The notes under the pieces were generated by a model. It searched no databases and was not told the origin of the DNA. It saw only the letters and a program-made list of their open reading frames with translations. From Uliginosibacterium sp. (GTDB lineage: Bacteria; Pseudomonadota; Gammaproteobacteria; Burkholderiales; Rhodocyclaceae), in assembly GCA_016718265.1 (NCBI GenBank), contig JADKDZ010000002.1, positions 186,001-250,000 on the forward strand: DNA of 64,000 nt. Reading direction: 5' to 3'. Shown here piece after piece: positions 26,822 to 35,095 of this stretch; the first letter of the stretch is position 1, and every line of letters starts with the position of its first letter. The translations under genes and the position numbers were made by a program.

Positions 26822-27298
26822 TCAAACGCTACCGAGGTGGCGGGAACCTGGGCGGGTTCGGGAGGCGCCGTCGGGGCCGTACACCATAGGCTGGTCGGAG
26901 TAGGCGAGCAGCGTTGCCAGGGCTTGGTGATTCGCCGCAAGTCGCTGCGAGACGGTGAGACTGTTGTCTTGATTCAGCGTGCGAGCCTCGCTCGCGAGTT
27001 CAAGATACTTCTGCCAGATGTCGGCATACTGTCCCGCGAGCAGTCGTTCTATTCCCTCTCGGCTGTGTGGAAGGCCCGCCTGCGCGAGCACTGCAGCACG
27101 GTTGTGTGCCAAGTGCTGCAACTGCCGCGCCACGCCCGCCTTGTTTGCTGCGAGCTCGATCAGCGCCTCGACGTTCTCTTGCTTCAGTGTCTCTCGCTCT
27201 TGCTCAAGAACAGACACAAACGACAACAGCTGCTGTGTTTCAGTCACCAGCAGCGTCAGGAAACGCTGTTTCAGCGCGCTGTTGTCGGTGGTCGTCAC
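26822..27298 (-). CDS. flgN: Flagellar chaperone FlgN
   Basis: A 158-residue helical, glutamine- and leucine-rich protein matching FlgN, the export chaperone of hook-filament junction proteins FlgK and FlgL. EQERETLKQENVEALIELAA and the helical hairpin that follows resemble the family. It overlaps flgM by 4 bases, the conserved flgMN arrangement. The C-terminal 15 residues are polar and irregular. FlgK and FlgL are not in the window. Confidence 0.82.
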   Translation of the reverse strand: MTTTDNSALKQRFLTLLVTETQQLLSFVSVLEQERETLKQENVEALIELAANKAGVARQLQHLAHNRAAVLAQAGLPHSREGIERLLAGQYADIWQKYLELASEARTLNQDNSLTVSQRLAANHQALATLLAYSDQPMVYGPDGASRTRPGSRHLGSV

Positions 27299-27603
27299 GC
27301 TGTACGCGGTTGAGCTGCCAGCATCTGACGCACGCTGTCGATCAAGCCGTCGGCCACTTTCTCCGGATTGACCTTGAACTGACCGGACGTGATTGCCTGC
27401 TTGATCTCGCTGACTTTGCCGCTATCAACCACGGGCGTCTGACCGATAGCCTGCTCCAACTGCTGCAGGCGACCTGACAGAGAGGAAATCTCCACCTTGG
27501 TTTCGCTGGCACTGGCCGAACTCGAGGAACTCTCTCGTGTCGTTCGCGTCTTTGAGTCACTGCTGACAGTGCTCGGTGTTTTGATTGTATTGTCGATTTT
27601 CAT
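27295..27603 (-). CDS. flgM: Anti-sigma28 factor FlgM
   Basis: A 102-residue FlgM that holds sigma28 (FliA) until the hook is complete and FlgM is exported. It starts MKIDNTIKTPSTVS, has a serine-rich unstructured N-terminus, and ends with the sigma28-binding part (VSEIKQAITSGQFKVNPEKV and LIDSVRQML). I use the ATG at 27603 with an AAGGGAAA ribosome site; a further ATG 6 codons upstream gives a less typical start. A near-perfect sigma28 promoter lies 64-90 bases upstream, giving the usual feedback loop. Confidence 0.92.
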   Translation of the reverse strand: MKIDNTIKTPSTVSSDSKTRTTRESSSSSASASETKVEISSLSGRLQQLEQAIGQTPVVDSGKVSEIKQAITSGQFKVNPEKVADGLIDSVRQMLAAQPRTA

Positions 27604-27666
27604 GGCGTTTCCCTTTTTCACAAGGATTCTGAAGCATTCTTCCTCCGCGGAGAAGCTACAGTGTGT

Positions 27667-27693
27667 TTAACGGAGACACACGAGGAAACTTTA
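27667..27693 (-). promoter_or_regulatory. Sigma28 (FliA) promoter for flgMN
   Basis: On the minus strand TAAAGTTT (27693-27686, exact -35) is followed after 11 bases by TCCGTTAA (27674-27667, 6 of 8 bases of GCCGATAA). Spacing is exactly that of the sigma28 consensus. It lies in the flgA-flgM gap and points at flgM. Confidence 0.82.
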
Positions 27694-27773
27694 GCGTTAT
27701 TTGCCCCTGACAGGATCTCTCATAGCCAGCAGGCGCGCTGCGAACGCCCAAGGGTAGAGGATGCTTGCTGGGC

Positions 27774-28550
27774 TTAATAGCGGACGTCTACGACGCCGTT
27801 CTCCCTCGCAGTGCCGTGCACGATCTGACCGCTTGGGAGCCTGACCCGGACCTGCTCTCCTCTGGCGGCTGAATCAAGGGCACGACCGCTGTTGGCAACC
27901 GTGAAACTGCTGTTCTTCGCCTGGAGTTTTACCTCCTGACCCGCTTGAACGATGAGATCGTCTCGCAGCAAGGCCGAGCGCAAGGGCTGAGCTGCTCCGA
28001 TCGCGACGCGAGCCCTCCGTCCTGATGCCTGTGCCGCCGACACCAGCGTATCGGGGGGTAACTCGCTAAGTTCGCCCTCTGCCAATCGCACGTCTTCTGC
28101 ACGGATGATCTGGCCGGCGGAAATAGGGTGCGCACTGATCACATAGTTGCCGGCCACCCGTATCGTTGCCGAGACGTAGAGGTTTGCCGTGATGCCAGCG
28201 GTACAGCGTACGTTCAGCGATACCTTGCCCCAGGGTCGAGAACCGGCGGGCAGGGCACTCGTCCAATTCGTGCAACGCGCGTAGCGCGCATTCTCGGCAA
28301 AACGACCAATTTCCGTGCTGGCACGACCGGGCAGGGTTGCCACGTGCGCCGCGAGCGTCTTCTCCAGCGATTCGCGGATGCTCGATCCGTCCTCCGCCCA
28401 AGAGCGCGGGCTCATCAGCAGGCCAATCAGCAGGAGAAAGACGAGGGGTGCAGGCACGAGAAATCGATTGAAGGACGGGGGATCGTATTCAAGCACGTCG
28501 ACGCGCTTGAAGATAGCTGGCGCAATTAGAAGCGCCTCATCAGCAGTCAT
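27774..28550 (-). CDS. flgA: Flagellar P-ring assembly chaperone FlgA
   Basis: A 258-residue periplasmic protein that helps FlgI polymerise into the P ring. A hydrophobic export segment lies near residues 31-47 (LVPAPLVFLLLIGLL), ending in an SWAED cleavage region. The SAF-like domain has NYVISAHPISAGQIIRAEDV and the C-terminus ends in GQIVHGTARENGVVDVRY. The first 20-25 residues before the signal look non-native, so translation may begin further in (for example at a GTG near residue 19); the exact start is unsure. It is divergent from flgB and shares the 160-base control region. Confidence 0.9.
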   Translation of the reverse strand: MTADEALLIAPAIFKRVDVLEYDPPSFNRFLVPAPLVFLLLIGLLMSPRSWAEDGSSIRESLEKTLAAHVATLPGRASTEIGRFAENARYARCTNWTSALPAGSRPWGKVSLNVRCTAGITANLYVSATIRVAGNYVISAHPISAGQIIRAEDVRLAEGELSELPPDTLVSAAQASGRRARVAIGAAQPLRSALLRDDLIVQAGQEVKLQAKNSSFTVANSGRALDSAARGEQVRVRLPSGQIVHGTARENGVVDVRY

Positions 28551-28660
28551 GGCGGCAAGCGGCTTGCGGGCGGCAACGCTTGCCGCGCACCTTGCCGGGA
28601 AAAGCGGGGGTTTTGCCGCTTTATTGCGGGCAGGTCGCCAGAATCGCAGGCGTACGATGG

Positions 28661-28676
28661 TGGCACAGAAGCTGCA
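28661..28676 (+). promoter_or_regulatory. Sigma54 promoter upstream of flgB
   Basis: TGGCACAGAAGCTGCA has the invariant GG (28662-28663) and GC (28674-28675) separated by exactly 10 bases and matches TGGCACG-N4-TTGCA at most positions. Transcription would start near 28687, upstream of flgB. This implies an NtrC-type flagellar activator (FlrC/FleR-like) rather than FlhDC control of the rod-hook operon. Confidence 0.8.
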
Positions 28677-28755
28677 ATAAGACCGTCAACTGCCATCGGG
28701 CTCCTCAAAGAGGGTGACGGAAATGTTTGAAGAACTCTTGAATGGGGTGGAAGAA

Positions 28756-29160
28756 ATGAACACTCAACTGGATAACGCGCTGCGCTTTCATCAGACTGCA
28801 TTGAATCTGCGCGCGCAGCGTCAAGAGCTGATTGCGGCCAACATTGCAAATGCCGACACGCCGAATTATAAGGCCCGCGACCTCGACTTTGGCTCGACTT
28901 TGAGTGGCGCATTGCAAGGTCGTGTCGGTCGGCCGATCGCGCTGACGGTGTCCTCAGAGCGCCACCTGAATGCAACGGCGGCTGCTACGCAGCCCTATGT
29001 GCTCTATCGCGGCGAAGACCAGGCCAACGTCGACGGCAACACGGTCAACATGGATGTCGAACGGGCCTCCTTTGCAGAGAACTCGGTGCAGTATGAGGCG
29101 AGCCTCAGCTTCATCAACGGATTGCTCAAGACCATGCAGCAGGCTGTAGCTGGCCAATAA
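28756..29160 (+). CDS. flgB: Flagellar basal body rod protein FlgB
   Basis: The proximal rod protein, 134 residues from the ATG at 28756. That start follows a GGTGGAAG ribosome site and gives MNTQLDNALRFHQTALNLRA, the usual FlgB beginning. The frame is open back to a GTG at 28714, so a protein with 14 extra residues is possible. QELIAANIANADTPNYKARD is the conserved rod motif. It opens the flgBCDEFGHIJ operon and lies about 70 bases behind a sigma54 promoter. Confidence 0.92.
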   Translation: MNTQLDNALRFHQTALNLRAQRQELIAANIANADTPNYKARDLDFGSTLSGALQGRVGRPIALTVSSERHLNATAAATQPYVLYRGEDQANVDGNTVNMDVERASFAENSVQYEASLSFINGLLKTMQQAVAGQ

Positions 29161-29181
29161 CCCACGCCTGAGGAGATCGCC

Positions 29182-29586
29182 ATGAGCATGCTTGATGTCT
29201 TCCACATCGCCTCTTCGGCACTGAACGCGCAATCGGTGCGGCTGAATACGACCGCCAGCAACCTTGCGAATGCAGAGAGCGTGACCAGTGCCGATGGCAC
29301 GCCCTATCGCGCCAAACAAGTCGTCTTCCAGGCTGTACAGGTTGGCCAGACCGGTGAAGGCGTGCGTGTCAAGCAGGTAGTCGAGAGCGCTGCGCCGCTG
29401 CGGATGCAATACGAGCCAGGAAACCCGGCCGCGAATGCGGAAGGCTACGTGGCCATGCCGAACGTCGATGTCGTCGAAGAAATGGTGAACATGATTTCGG
29501 CGTCTCGTGCCTACCAGACCAACGCGGACGTGATGACGACCGCGAAGGCCCTGATGCAGAAGACCCTGACGATTGGCCAGGGTTGA
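29182..29586 (+). CDS. flgC: Flagellar basal body rod protein FlgC
   Basis: A 134-residue rod protein. The N-terminal ALNAQSVRLNTTASNLANAE and C-terminal VDVVEEMVNMISASRAYQTN are the coiled-coil ends shared by axial proteins. Normal length. It begins 21 bases after flgB with a GAGGAG ribosome site. Confidence 0.96.
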   Translation: MSMLDVFHIASSALNAQSVRLNTTASNLANAESVTSADGTPYRAKQVVFQAVQVGQTGEGVRVKQVVESAAPLRMQYEPGNPAANAEGYVAMPNVDVVEEMVNMISASRAYQTNADVMTTAKALMQKTLTIGQG

Positions 29587-29610
29587 ACAGGATAAACAGG
29601 AGTCAATGAC

Positions 29611-30297
29611 ATGAGCACGACGTCGAGCGTATCTACGAATACGGTTCAGGACTGGTACAGCAGTGTGTCGTCCACCCAGACGGCGACGACGTCGACGACG
29701 AACAAGGCATCAGATCAGGAGAGCCGGTTCCTGACCTTGCTGACGTCGCAGTTGAAGAATCAGGATCCTTTGAATCCGATGGACAACGCGGAAACGACCT
29801 CACAGCTCGCGCAAATCAGTACGGTTACCGGGATCGAAAAGCTGAACGCGACCTTGACCAAGATGATGAGCAGCAACCAGACGAGCGACACTTTGCAGGC
29901 CGCCAATCTGGTGGGTCACAGCGTGCTGGTCGAAGGCAACCAGTTGGCCTTGAGCAGCAGCATGGCGGTTGGTGGCTATGTGCTCGACAAGCCCGCAAGC
30001 AGCGTAACCGTTTCTATTCTTGACTCGAACGGAGCGACGGTACAAACCCTGGAATTGGGTGAGCAGGAAGCGGGAGTCAATGAATTCGTCTGGGACGGCC
30101 AGTCACTCAACGGCACCGCGCTCGCAGATGGGAGCTATACAGTAAAGATTAGCGCCAAGGACAAGGATGGCAGCGTAGAAGCTAGCCCCCTCGAACTGGC
30201 CAAGGTTGGCGCCGTGTTGACAGCTGATGGCGATCTGAAGATCGATGTCGGCCGTCTGGGGCGTGTTTCGATGAGCGACATCAAACTCATTCTGTAA
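29611..30297 (+). CDS. flgD: Flagellar hook assembly protein FlgD
   Basis: The 228-residue hook cap that lets FlgE subunits assemble. RFLTLLTSQLKNQDPLNPMD and NAETTSQLAQISTVTGIEKL form the conserved N-terminal half, and the C-terminal half has FlgD Ig-like/Tudor features (FVWDGQSLNGTALADGSYTV). The extreme N-terminus is rich in Ser and Thr, as expected for an exported protein. Third gene of the operon. Confidence 0.95.
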   Translation: MSTTSSVSTNTVQDWYSSVSSTQTATTSTTNKASDQESRFLTLLTSQLKNQDPLNPMDNAETTSQLAQISTVTGIEKLNATLTKMMSSNQTSDTLQAANLVGHSVLVEGNQLALSSSMAVGGYVLDKPASSVTVSILDSNGATVQTLELGEQEAGVNEFVWDGQSLNGTALADGSYTVKISAKDKDGSVEASPLELAKVGAVLTADGDLKIDVGRLGRVSMSDIKLIL

Positions 30298-30311
30298 TCG
30301 GGAGCAGCATC

Positions 30312-31595
30312 ATGGCATTCCAACAAGGTCTTTCCGGACTCGCAGCGTCGTCCAAGTCGCTGGACGTCATCAGCAACAACGTCTCCAACGCGACGAACGT
30401 CGGCTTCAAGTCCGCAGGTACTCAGTTTGCCGACGTGTATGCCGCCTCGCTGAGCGGCGTGACGGGCGGTGTACAGGTGGGTATCGGGACGCAGGTCGGG
30501 CGCGTACAGCAAGCCTTTAATCAGGGCAACATCACCGGGACCTCGAATCCTCTGGACATTGCAATCAATGGCGATGGCTTCTTCGAGATGGAGTCGCCAG
30601 ACGGAAAGCAGGTTGCCTATACGCGCAACGGGCAGTTTGAGCTCGATAAGGACGGCTACATCGTCAATGCCTCAGGGTACAAGCTGCATGGCTATACCGA
30701 GGCGTCTCCCAGCACCGCGGTTCCGCTTAATACCAATGTGGCCAGTGCCTTGATGGGGAGTCCGAATCCGACCGACGCAGTCAACCTCGGGGTGAACCTG
30801 AATTCCAAAGCGCTGCCGCTGACTTTTGCGGCGGCGACACCGACCGTCGCCGAACTGACCAACGCGAACGCTTTCTCTACCTCGGCGACCGTGTATGACA
30901 GCAAGGGCGGCTCGCACGTCGTGACGCTCTACTTTGCCCGGACGACGCCCGTAGCCAATCCACAGCCGTGGAATGTCTACCCTTCATTTGACGGTGCGAA
31001 CCCGACCGCTTCGGTCGGTTCGCTGACATTCGGGCCCGATGGCAAGCTGCAAAGTCCTTCCCCAGCAACCATCGACCTGACAGTGGCCCTGCCACCGGGT
31101 GCTACCTATACCATGGGGCCGAACGTGCCGAATCCGCCGACAACGCCGGCGGCGAACACCATTCGCTTCAACTTCACGGGTTCGACGGAGTACGGCAGCA
31201 AGTTCAACGTTACCAACCTGACGCAAAACGGCTATCAGGAAGGGCAGATGTCCGGCATCACCATCAGCAAGGAGGGCGTTGTCGAAGCGCGTTACTCGAA
31301 CGGTCAGAAGTCGACCCTGGGAACGATCGCGCTGACGACCTTCCCGAACAAGAACGGCCTGGCGTCGCTGGGCAACAACTTCTGGGGCTCGACCTTCGAG
31401 TCCGGTGACCCGCTGACGGACCGGCCTGGTGTGGGCAAGCGCGGCTTGCTGCAGGCCTCGGCCGTGGAAGAGTCCAACGTCGATCTGACGTCTGAACTGG
31501 TCAACATGATCACGGCACAGCGGAACTACCAGGCGAATGCGCAATCGATCAAGACGCAGGACTCGGTCATGCAGACCCTCGTCAATCTTCGTTAG
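30312..31595 (+). CDS. flgE: Flagellar hook protein FlgE
   Basis: A 427-residue hook protein. The N-terminus MAFQQGLSGLAASSKSLDVI and the C-terminal SNVDLTSELVNMITAQRNYQ form the D0 domain. The FlgE/F/G core (TSNPLDIAINGDGFFEM) and a variable central region with Asn/Pro/Thr-rich loops complete it. Length is in the normal 400-430 range. Confidence 0.97.
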   Translation: MAFQQGLSGLAASSKSLDVISNNVSNATNVGFKSAGTQFADVYAASLSGVTGGVQVGIGTQVGRVQQAFNQGNITGTSNPLDIAINGDGFFEMESPDGKQVAYTRNGQFELDKDGYIVNASGYKLHGYTEASPSTAVPLNTNVASALMGSPNPTDAVNLGVNLNSKALPLTFAAATPTVAELTNANAFSTSATVYDSKGGSHVVTLYFARTTPVANPQPWNVYPSFDGANPTASVGSLTFGPDGKLQSPSPATIDLTVALPPGATYTMGPNVPNPPTTPAANTIRFNFTGSTEYGSKFNVTNLTQNGYQEGQMSGITISKEGVVEARYSNGQKSTLGTIALTTFPNKNGLASLGNNFWGSTFESGDPLTDRPGVGKRGLLQASAVEESNVDLTSELVNMITAQRNYQANAQSIKTQDSVMQTLVNLR

Positions 31596-31623
31596 TCGGC
31601 GTGAATAGGGTTCGGGAGGCGTC

Positions 31624-32364
31624 ATGGACCGTCTGATCTACACCGCGATGACCGGGGCCAAGGCCACGATGGGGCAGCAGGCGGCTGTGGCCAACAATCT
31701 CGCGAACGTGGCGACCACCGGTTTCCGCGCCGAGGTGCATCGCTTGCGGGCGGTTCCGGTGGTATCCGAATCGCTGCCGAGCAAGGCCTTTGTCGTTGAT
31801 GCCAGCATCGGCGCGGACTACTCCACGGGCGCCGTCTCGCAAACGGGGCGCGAACTGGATGCAGCGATCAACGGCAAGGGCTGGTTCGCCGTGCAGATGC
31901 CAGACGGCAGCGAAGCCTACACGCGCTCGGGCAGTTTTCAGATCGATGAGAACGGCGTGCTGCGGACCCGCGCCGGACTTGAGGTTGCGGGGGATGGCGG
32001 GCAGATCGCGATCCCGCCTGACAACCTGATCGAGATAGCGGCCGACGGTTCGATTACCGCTACACCGGCGAGCGGCGTGCGTACGGCGTCGACGGTTGTT
32101 GGCCGCTTGAAACTCGTCAATCCCGCCGAGGCCGACTTGCAGCGGGGCGCCGACGGACTGTTTCGCTTGCCGAATCGTGCTGCGGCAGACCCGGACCCGG
32201 CGGTCAAGGTTGCGGGCGGTTACCTCGAAGGCAGCAACGTGAATGTCGTCGAGCAGATGGTGACAATGATCGCGCTGGCGCGGCAATACGAATTGAATAC
32301 GCGGTTGCTGCAAACCGCGCAGGATAACGACAAGGCGGCGGCGCGGGTCATTGGCGGCGCCTGA
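31624..32364 (+). CDS. flgF: Flagellar basal body rod protein FlgF
   Basis: A 246-residue distal-proximal rod protein. MDRLIYTAMTGAKATMGQQA at the start, ELDAAINGKGWFAVQMPDGS in the core and VNVVEQMVTMIALARQYELN near the end identify it. It follows flgE by 28 bases with a GGGAGG ribosome site. A 112-base spacer before flgG is longer than others in the operon and contains no gene. Confidence 0.95.
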   Translation: MDRLIYTAMTGAKATMGQQAAVANNLANVATTGFRAEVHRLRAVPVVSESLPSKAFVVDASIGADYSTGAVSQTGRELDAAINGKGWFAVQMPDGSEAYTRSGSFQIDENGVLRTRAGLEVAGDGGQIAIPPDNLIEIAADGSITATPASGVRTASTVVGRLKLVNPAEADLQRGADGLFRLPNRAAADPDPAVKVAGGYLEGSNVNVVEQMVTMIALARQYELNTRLLQTAQDNDKAAARVIGGA

Positions 32365-32476
32365 ACATAGCTGTCGCCGCAGTCGAAGGTCTGGATAGCC
32401 GGGCTTTCCCGGGTCTGTTCCGCCGCTCGCGACGCGCGTCCTGCGGTAGCCTGAGTGCCAGGCAGAGGAGAAAATC

Positions 32477-33259
32477 ATGATGAGAGCGCTTTGGGTTGCA
32501 CGTACGGGTCTGGATGCCCAGCAGACACAGCTGGATGTCATTTCCAACAATCTCGCAAACGTCAGCACCAATGGTTACAAACGCGCCAGAACGGTGTTTG
32601 AAGATCTGCTCTATCAAACCATACGCCAGCCGGGTGCGCAGAGTTCGCAGAGCACGCAGATACCCTCCGGCTTGATGATCGGCACCGGCGTTCGTCCGGT
32701 GGCCACCGAGAAAATCCATACCCAGGGCAACCCGCAGCTGACCGGCAATGATCTGGATGTGGCGATCAACGGCTTGGGGTATTTCCAGGTGCAGATGCCT
32801 GACGGCACGACCTCCTATACGCGAGATGGGTCTTTTCAGCTCGACGCTCAAGGGCAGTTGGTGACCTCCAGCGGCTATCCCGTGCAGCCCGCGATTACGG
32901 TGCCAGCCGGTGCGCAAAGCGTCACAATTGGCAAAGATGGCACGGTCAGCGTGGTGCAGCAGGGCCAGGCCGCCGCGACGCAGATCGGCACGCTCCAGGT
33001 GGCGACTTTCGTCAATCCGGCAGGGCTGCAGAGCATTGGCGAGAACATGTACCTTGAAACCGCTTCAAGCGGAAACGCGACGCCTGTCACGCCGGGTACC
33101 AACGGTGCTGGTGTGCTGAATCAGAAGTACGTCGAGACCTCGAACGTCAATGTCGCCGAAGAACTCGTGACAATGATCCAGACGCAGCGCGCCTACGAAA
33201 TCAATTCGCGGGTCGTGACCACTGCCGATCAGATGCTCAGCAAGCTGGCGCAGTTATAA
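32477..33259 (+). CDS. flgG: Flagellar distal rod protein FlgG
   Basis: A 260-residue distal rod protein. ALWVARTGLDAQQTQLDVIS and NNLANVSTNGYKRARTVFED are nearly invariant. ETSNVNVAEELVTMIQTQRA is the C-terminal coiled coil. An AGGAG ribosome site precedes the first of two adjacent ATG codons. The length is standard. A separate promoter in the 112-base gap before it cannot be excluded, but none is clear. Confidence 0.97.
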   Translation: MMRALWVARTGLDAQQTQLDVISNNLANVSTNGYKRARTVFEDLLYQTIRQPGAQSSQSTQIPSGLMIGTGVRPVATEKIHTQGNPQLTGNDLDVAINGLGYFQVQMPDGTTSYTRDGSFQLDAQGQLVTSSGYPVQPAITVPAGAQSVTIGKDGTVSVVQQGQAAATQIGTLQVATFVNPAGLQSIGENMYLETASSGNATPVTPGTNGAGVLNQKYVETSNVNVAEELVTMIQTQRAYEINSRVVTTADQMLSKLAQL

Positions 33260-33290
33260 GCAGATGAATAGAGCGTAACTGGGGGTAGCC

Positions 33291-33956
33291 ATGAACCCTT
33301 GTCGAACATTATTGGCTGTGCTGTCCTTGGGCCTGTTGTCCGCCTGCATGACAGCGCCGACAACCAATATCCATCAGCCGGTAACTGCCCGTCCGCTGCC
33401 CCCGCCAAACCGCGTCGACAACGGTGGTGCGATCTTCAATCCCGGTGGGCGTTCGCTGTTTGAAGATCGTCGAGCGCGCTACGTGGGCGATACGCTCACG
33501 GTCAATCTGGTGGAGAAAACCAAGGCAAGCAAGTCTTCAAACAGCGGCGCTTCAAAAGATGCTTCGATGAGCCTCGCTTCGCCTGCAATCGCCGGTTTGC
33601 CATTCAAGTTCCTGAATAACGCGAGCTTGGGTGGGACAAGTGGCGAGACCTTTGCTGGCAAGGGGGCCGCAGCTGCAAATAATGACTTTACGGGCACGAT
33701 CACGGTCACCGTGGTGGATGTCTATCCCAACGGCAATCTGCTGGTGTCTGGCGAGAAGCAGGTTGCGATCAATCAGGGCGACGAGTTCATCCGCTTCTCT
33801 GGCGTCGTCAATCCGATCTACGTGACGGCGGCAAACAGCGTGCAATCGGTGCAGGTGGCCGATGCCCGCGTCGAATACAAGGCGAAGGGCTACATCGACG
33901 AAGCGCAGACCATGGGCTGGTTGCAGCGCTTCTTCATGAATGTATTGCCGTTCTGA
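33291..33956 (+). CDS. flgH: Flagellar L-ring lipoprotein FlgH
   Basis: A 221-residue outer-membrane lipoprotein forming the L ring. The lipobox is LLSAC with the acylated Cys at residue 19. FEDRRARYVGDTLTVNLVEK and VSGEKQVAINQGDEFIRFSG are typical. Normal length and position before flgI. Confidence 0.96.
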   Translation: MNPCRTLLAVLSLGLLSACMTAPTTNIHQPVTARPLPPPNRVDNGGAIFNPGGRSLFEDRRARYVGDTLTVNLVEKTKASKSSNSGASKDASMSLASPAIAGLPFKFLNNASLGGTSGETFAGKGAAAANNDFTGTITVTVVDVYPNGNLLVSGEKQVAINQGDEFIRFSGVVNPIYVTAANSVQSVQVADARVEYKAKGYIDEAQTMGWLQRFFMNVLPF

Positions 33957-33969
33957 GCAGAGAGAGGGC

Positions 33970-35088
33970 ATGAAAATGCGCACACCCCGTCTGATGTTTG
34001 GCGTCCTGCTACCCGTGCTGCTGTGCGCGGCGTCGATGCTCGTGCAGGCCGAGCGGATCAAGGACATTGCGTCGCTGGCCGGGGTGCGGAACAACCAGCT
34101 CGTGGGCTACGGCATCGTCGTCGGCCTCGATGGTACGGGCGACCAGACCTCGCAGGCACCGTTCACCACGCAGAGTCTCATCAGCATGCTGGGGAATCTG
34201 GGCGTGAGCATTCCGCCCGGTACGACCTTGCAGCTAAAGAACGTCGCTGCTGTCATGGTCACCATGGATCTGCCACCCTTTGCCCAGCCTGGGCAGCAGA
34301 TCGATGTGACAGTGTCTTCCATGGCCAACGCCAAAAGTCTCAAGGGCGGGACCTTGCTGATGACACCCCTCAAAGGCGCTGATGGGCAGATCTATGCGGT
34401 GGCGCAAGGAAACATGATTGTCGGGGGAGCTGGTGGGCAGGGTGGCGGCGCCAAGACGACGATCAATCATCTGCTGGCCGGGCGGATTCCGGCCGGGGCG
34501 ACGGTCGAGCGGGCGGTGCCGATGGCGGTGGGAAGCGCGGGCAGCGTGACCTACGAGCTGCGGGCGGCAGACTTCGGCACGGCGCAGCGTGTGGTCGAGG
34601 CGGTGAATCTGAACCTGGGTGGCAAGTTTGCGCGGGCGCTTGACGGGCGGCGCATCGAAGTCCAGGCGCCCGAAGGGATGGACGAGCGTGTCGCCTTTCT
34701 TGGCCGGGTGGAGAGCCTGGAGATCATTCCCGCAGTGGCCAGTGCCCGCGTCATCGTCAATTCCAGGACGGGTTCGGTCGTCATGAACCAGACCGTCGCC
34801 TTGCAAGAATGTGCGGTCGCGCATGGCAATCTGACGGTGGCGGTGAATACAGAATCCCAGGTCAGCCAGCCCAATGCGCTCTCCGGCGGGCAAACCGCTG
34901 TGACGCAGACGGGGCAGGTCGACATCAAGCAGGACGGCGGCAACCTGATGCGGTTCAAACCCGGCGCGAACCTTTCGGAGGTCGTAAAGGCGCTCAACGC
35001 GGTCGGCGCGACGCCATTGGACCTGGTCAACATCCTGCAGGCCATGAAGGCTGCAGGTGCGCTGCGCGCAGAGCTTGAAGTGATCTGA
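33970..35088 (+). CDS. flgI: Flagellar P-ring protein FlgI
   Basis: A 372-residue periplasmic P-ring subunit. I start at 33970 (MKMRTPRLMFGVLL) because a GAGAGG ribosome site precedes it and a signal peptide with a VQAERIKD cleavage region follows; the frame is open 10 codons further upstream inside flgH. IKDIASLAGVRNNQLVGYGI and VVGLDGTGDQTSQAPFTTQS are hallmark sequences. It overlaps no neighbour and leads into flgJ after 7 bases. Confidence 0.97.
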   Translation: MKMRTPRLMFGVLLPVLLCAASMLVQAERIKDIASLAGVRNNQLVGYGIVVGLDGTGDQTSQAPFTTQSLISMLGNLGVSIPPGTTLQLKNVAAVMVTMDLPPFAQPGQQIDVTVSSMANAKSLKGGTLLMTPLKGADGQIYAVAQGNMIVGGAGGQGGGAKTTINHLLAGRIPAGATVERAVPMAVGSAGSVTYELRAADFGTAQRVVEAVNLNLGGKFARALDGRRIEVQAPEGMDERVAFLGRVESLEIIPAVASARVIVNSRTGSVVMNQTVALQECAVAHGNLTVAVNTESQVSQPNALSGGQTAVTQTGQVDIKQDGGNLMRFKPGANLSEVVKALNAVGATPLDLVNILQAMKAAGALRAELEVI

Positions 35089-35095
35089 GGCCGCC

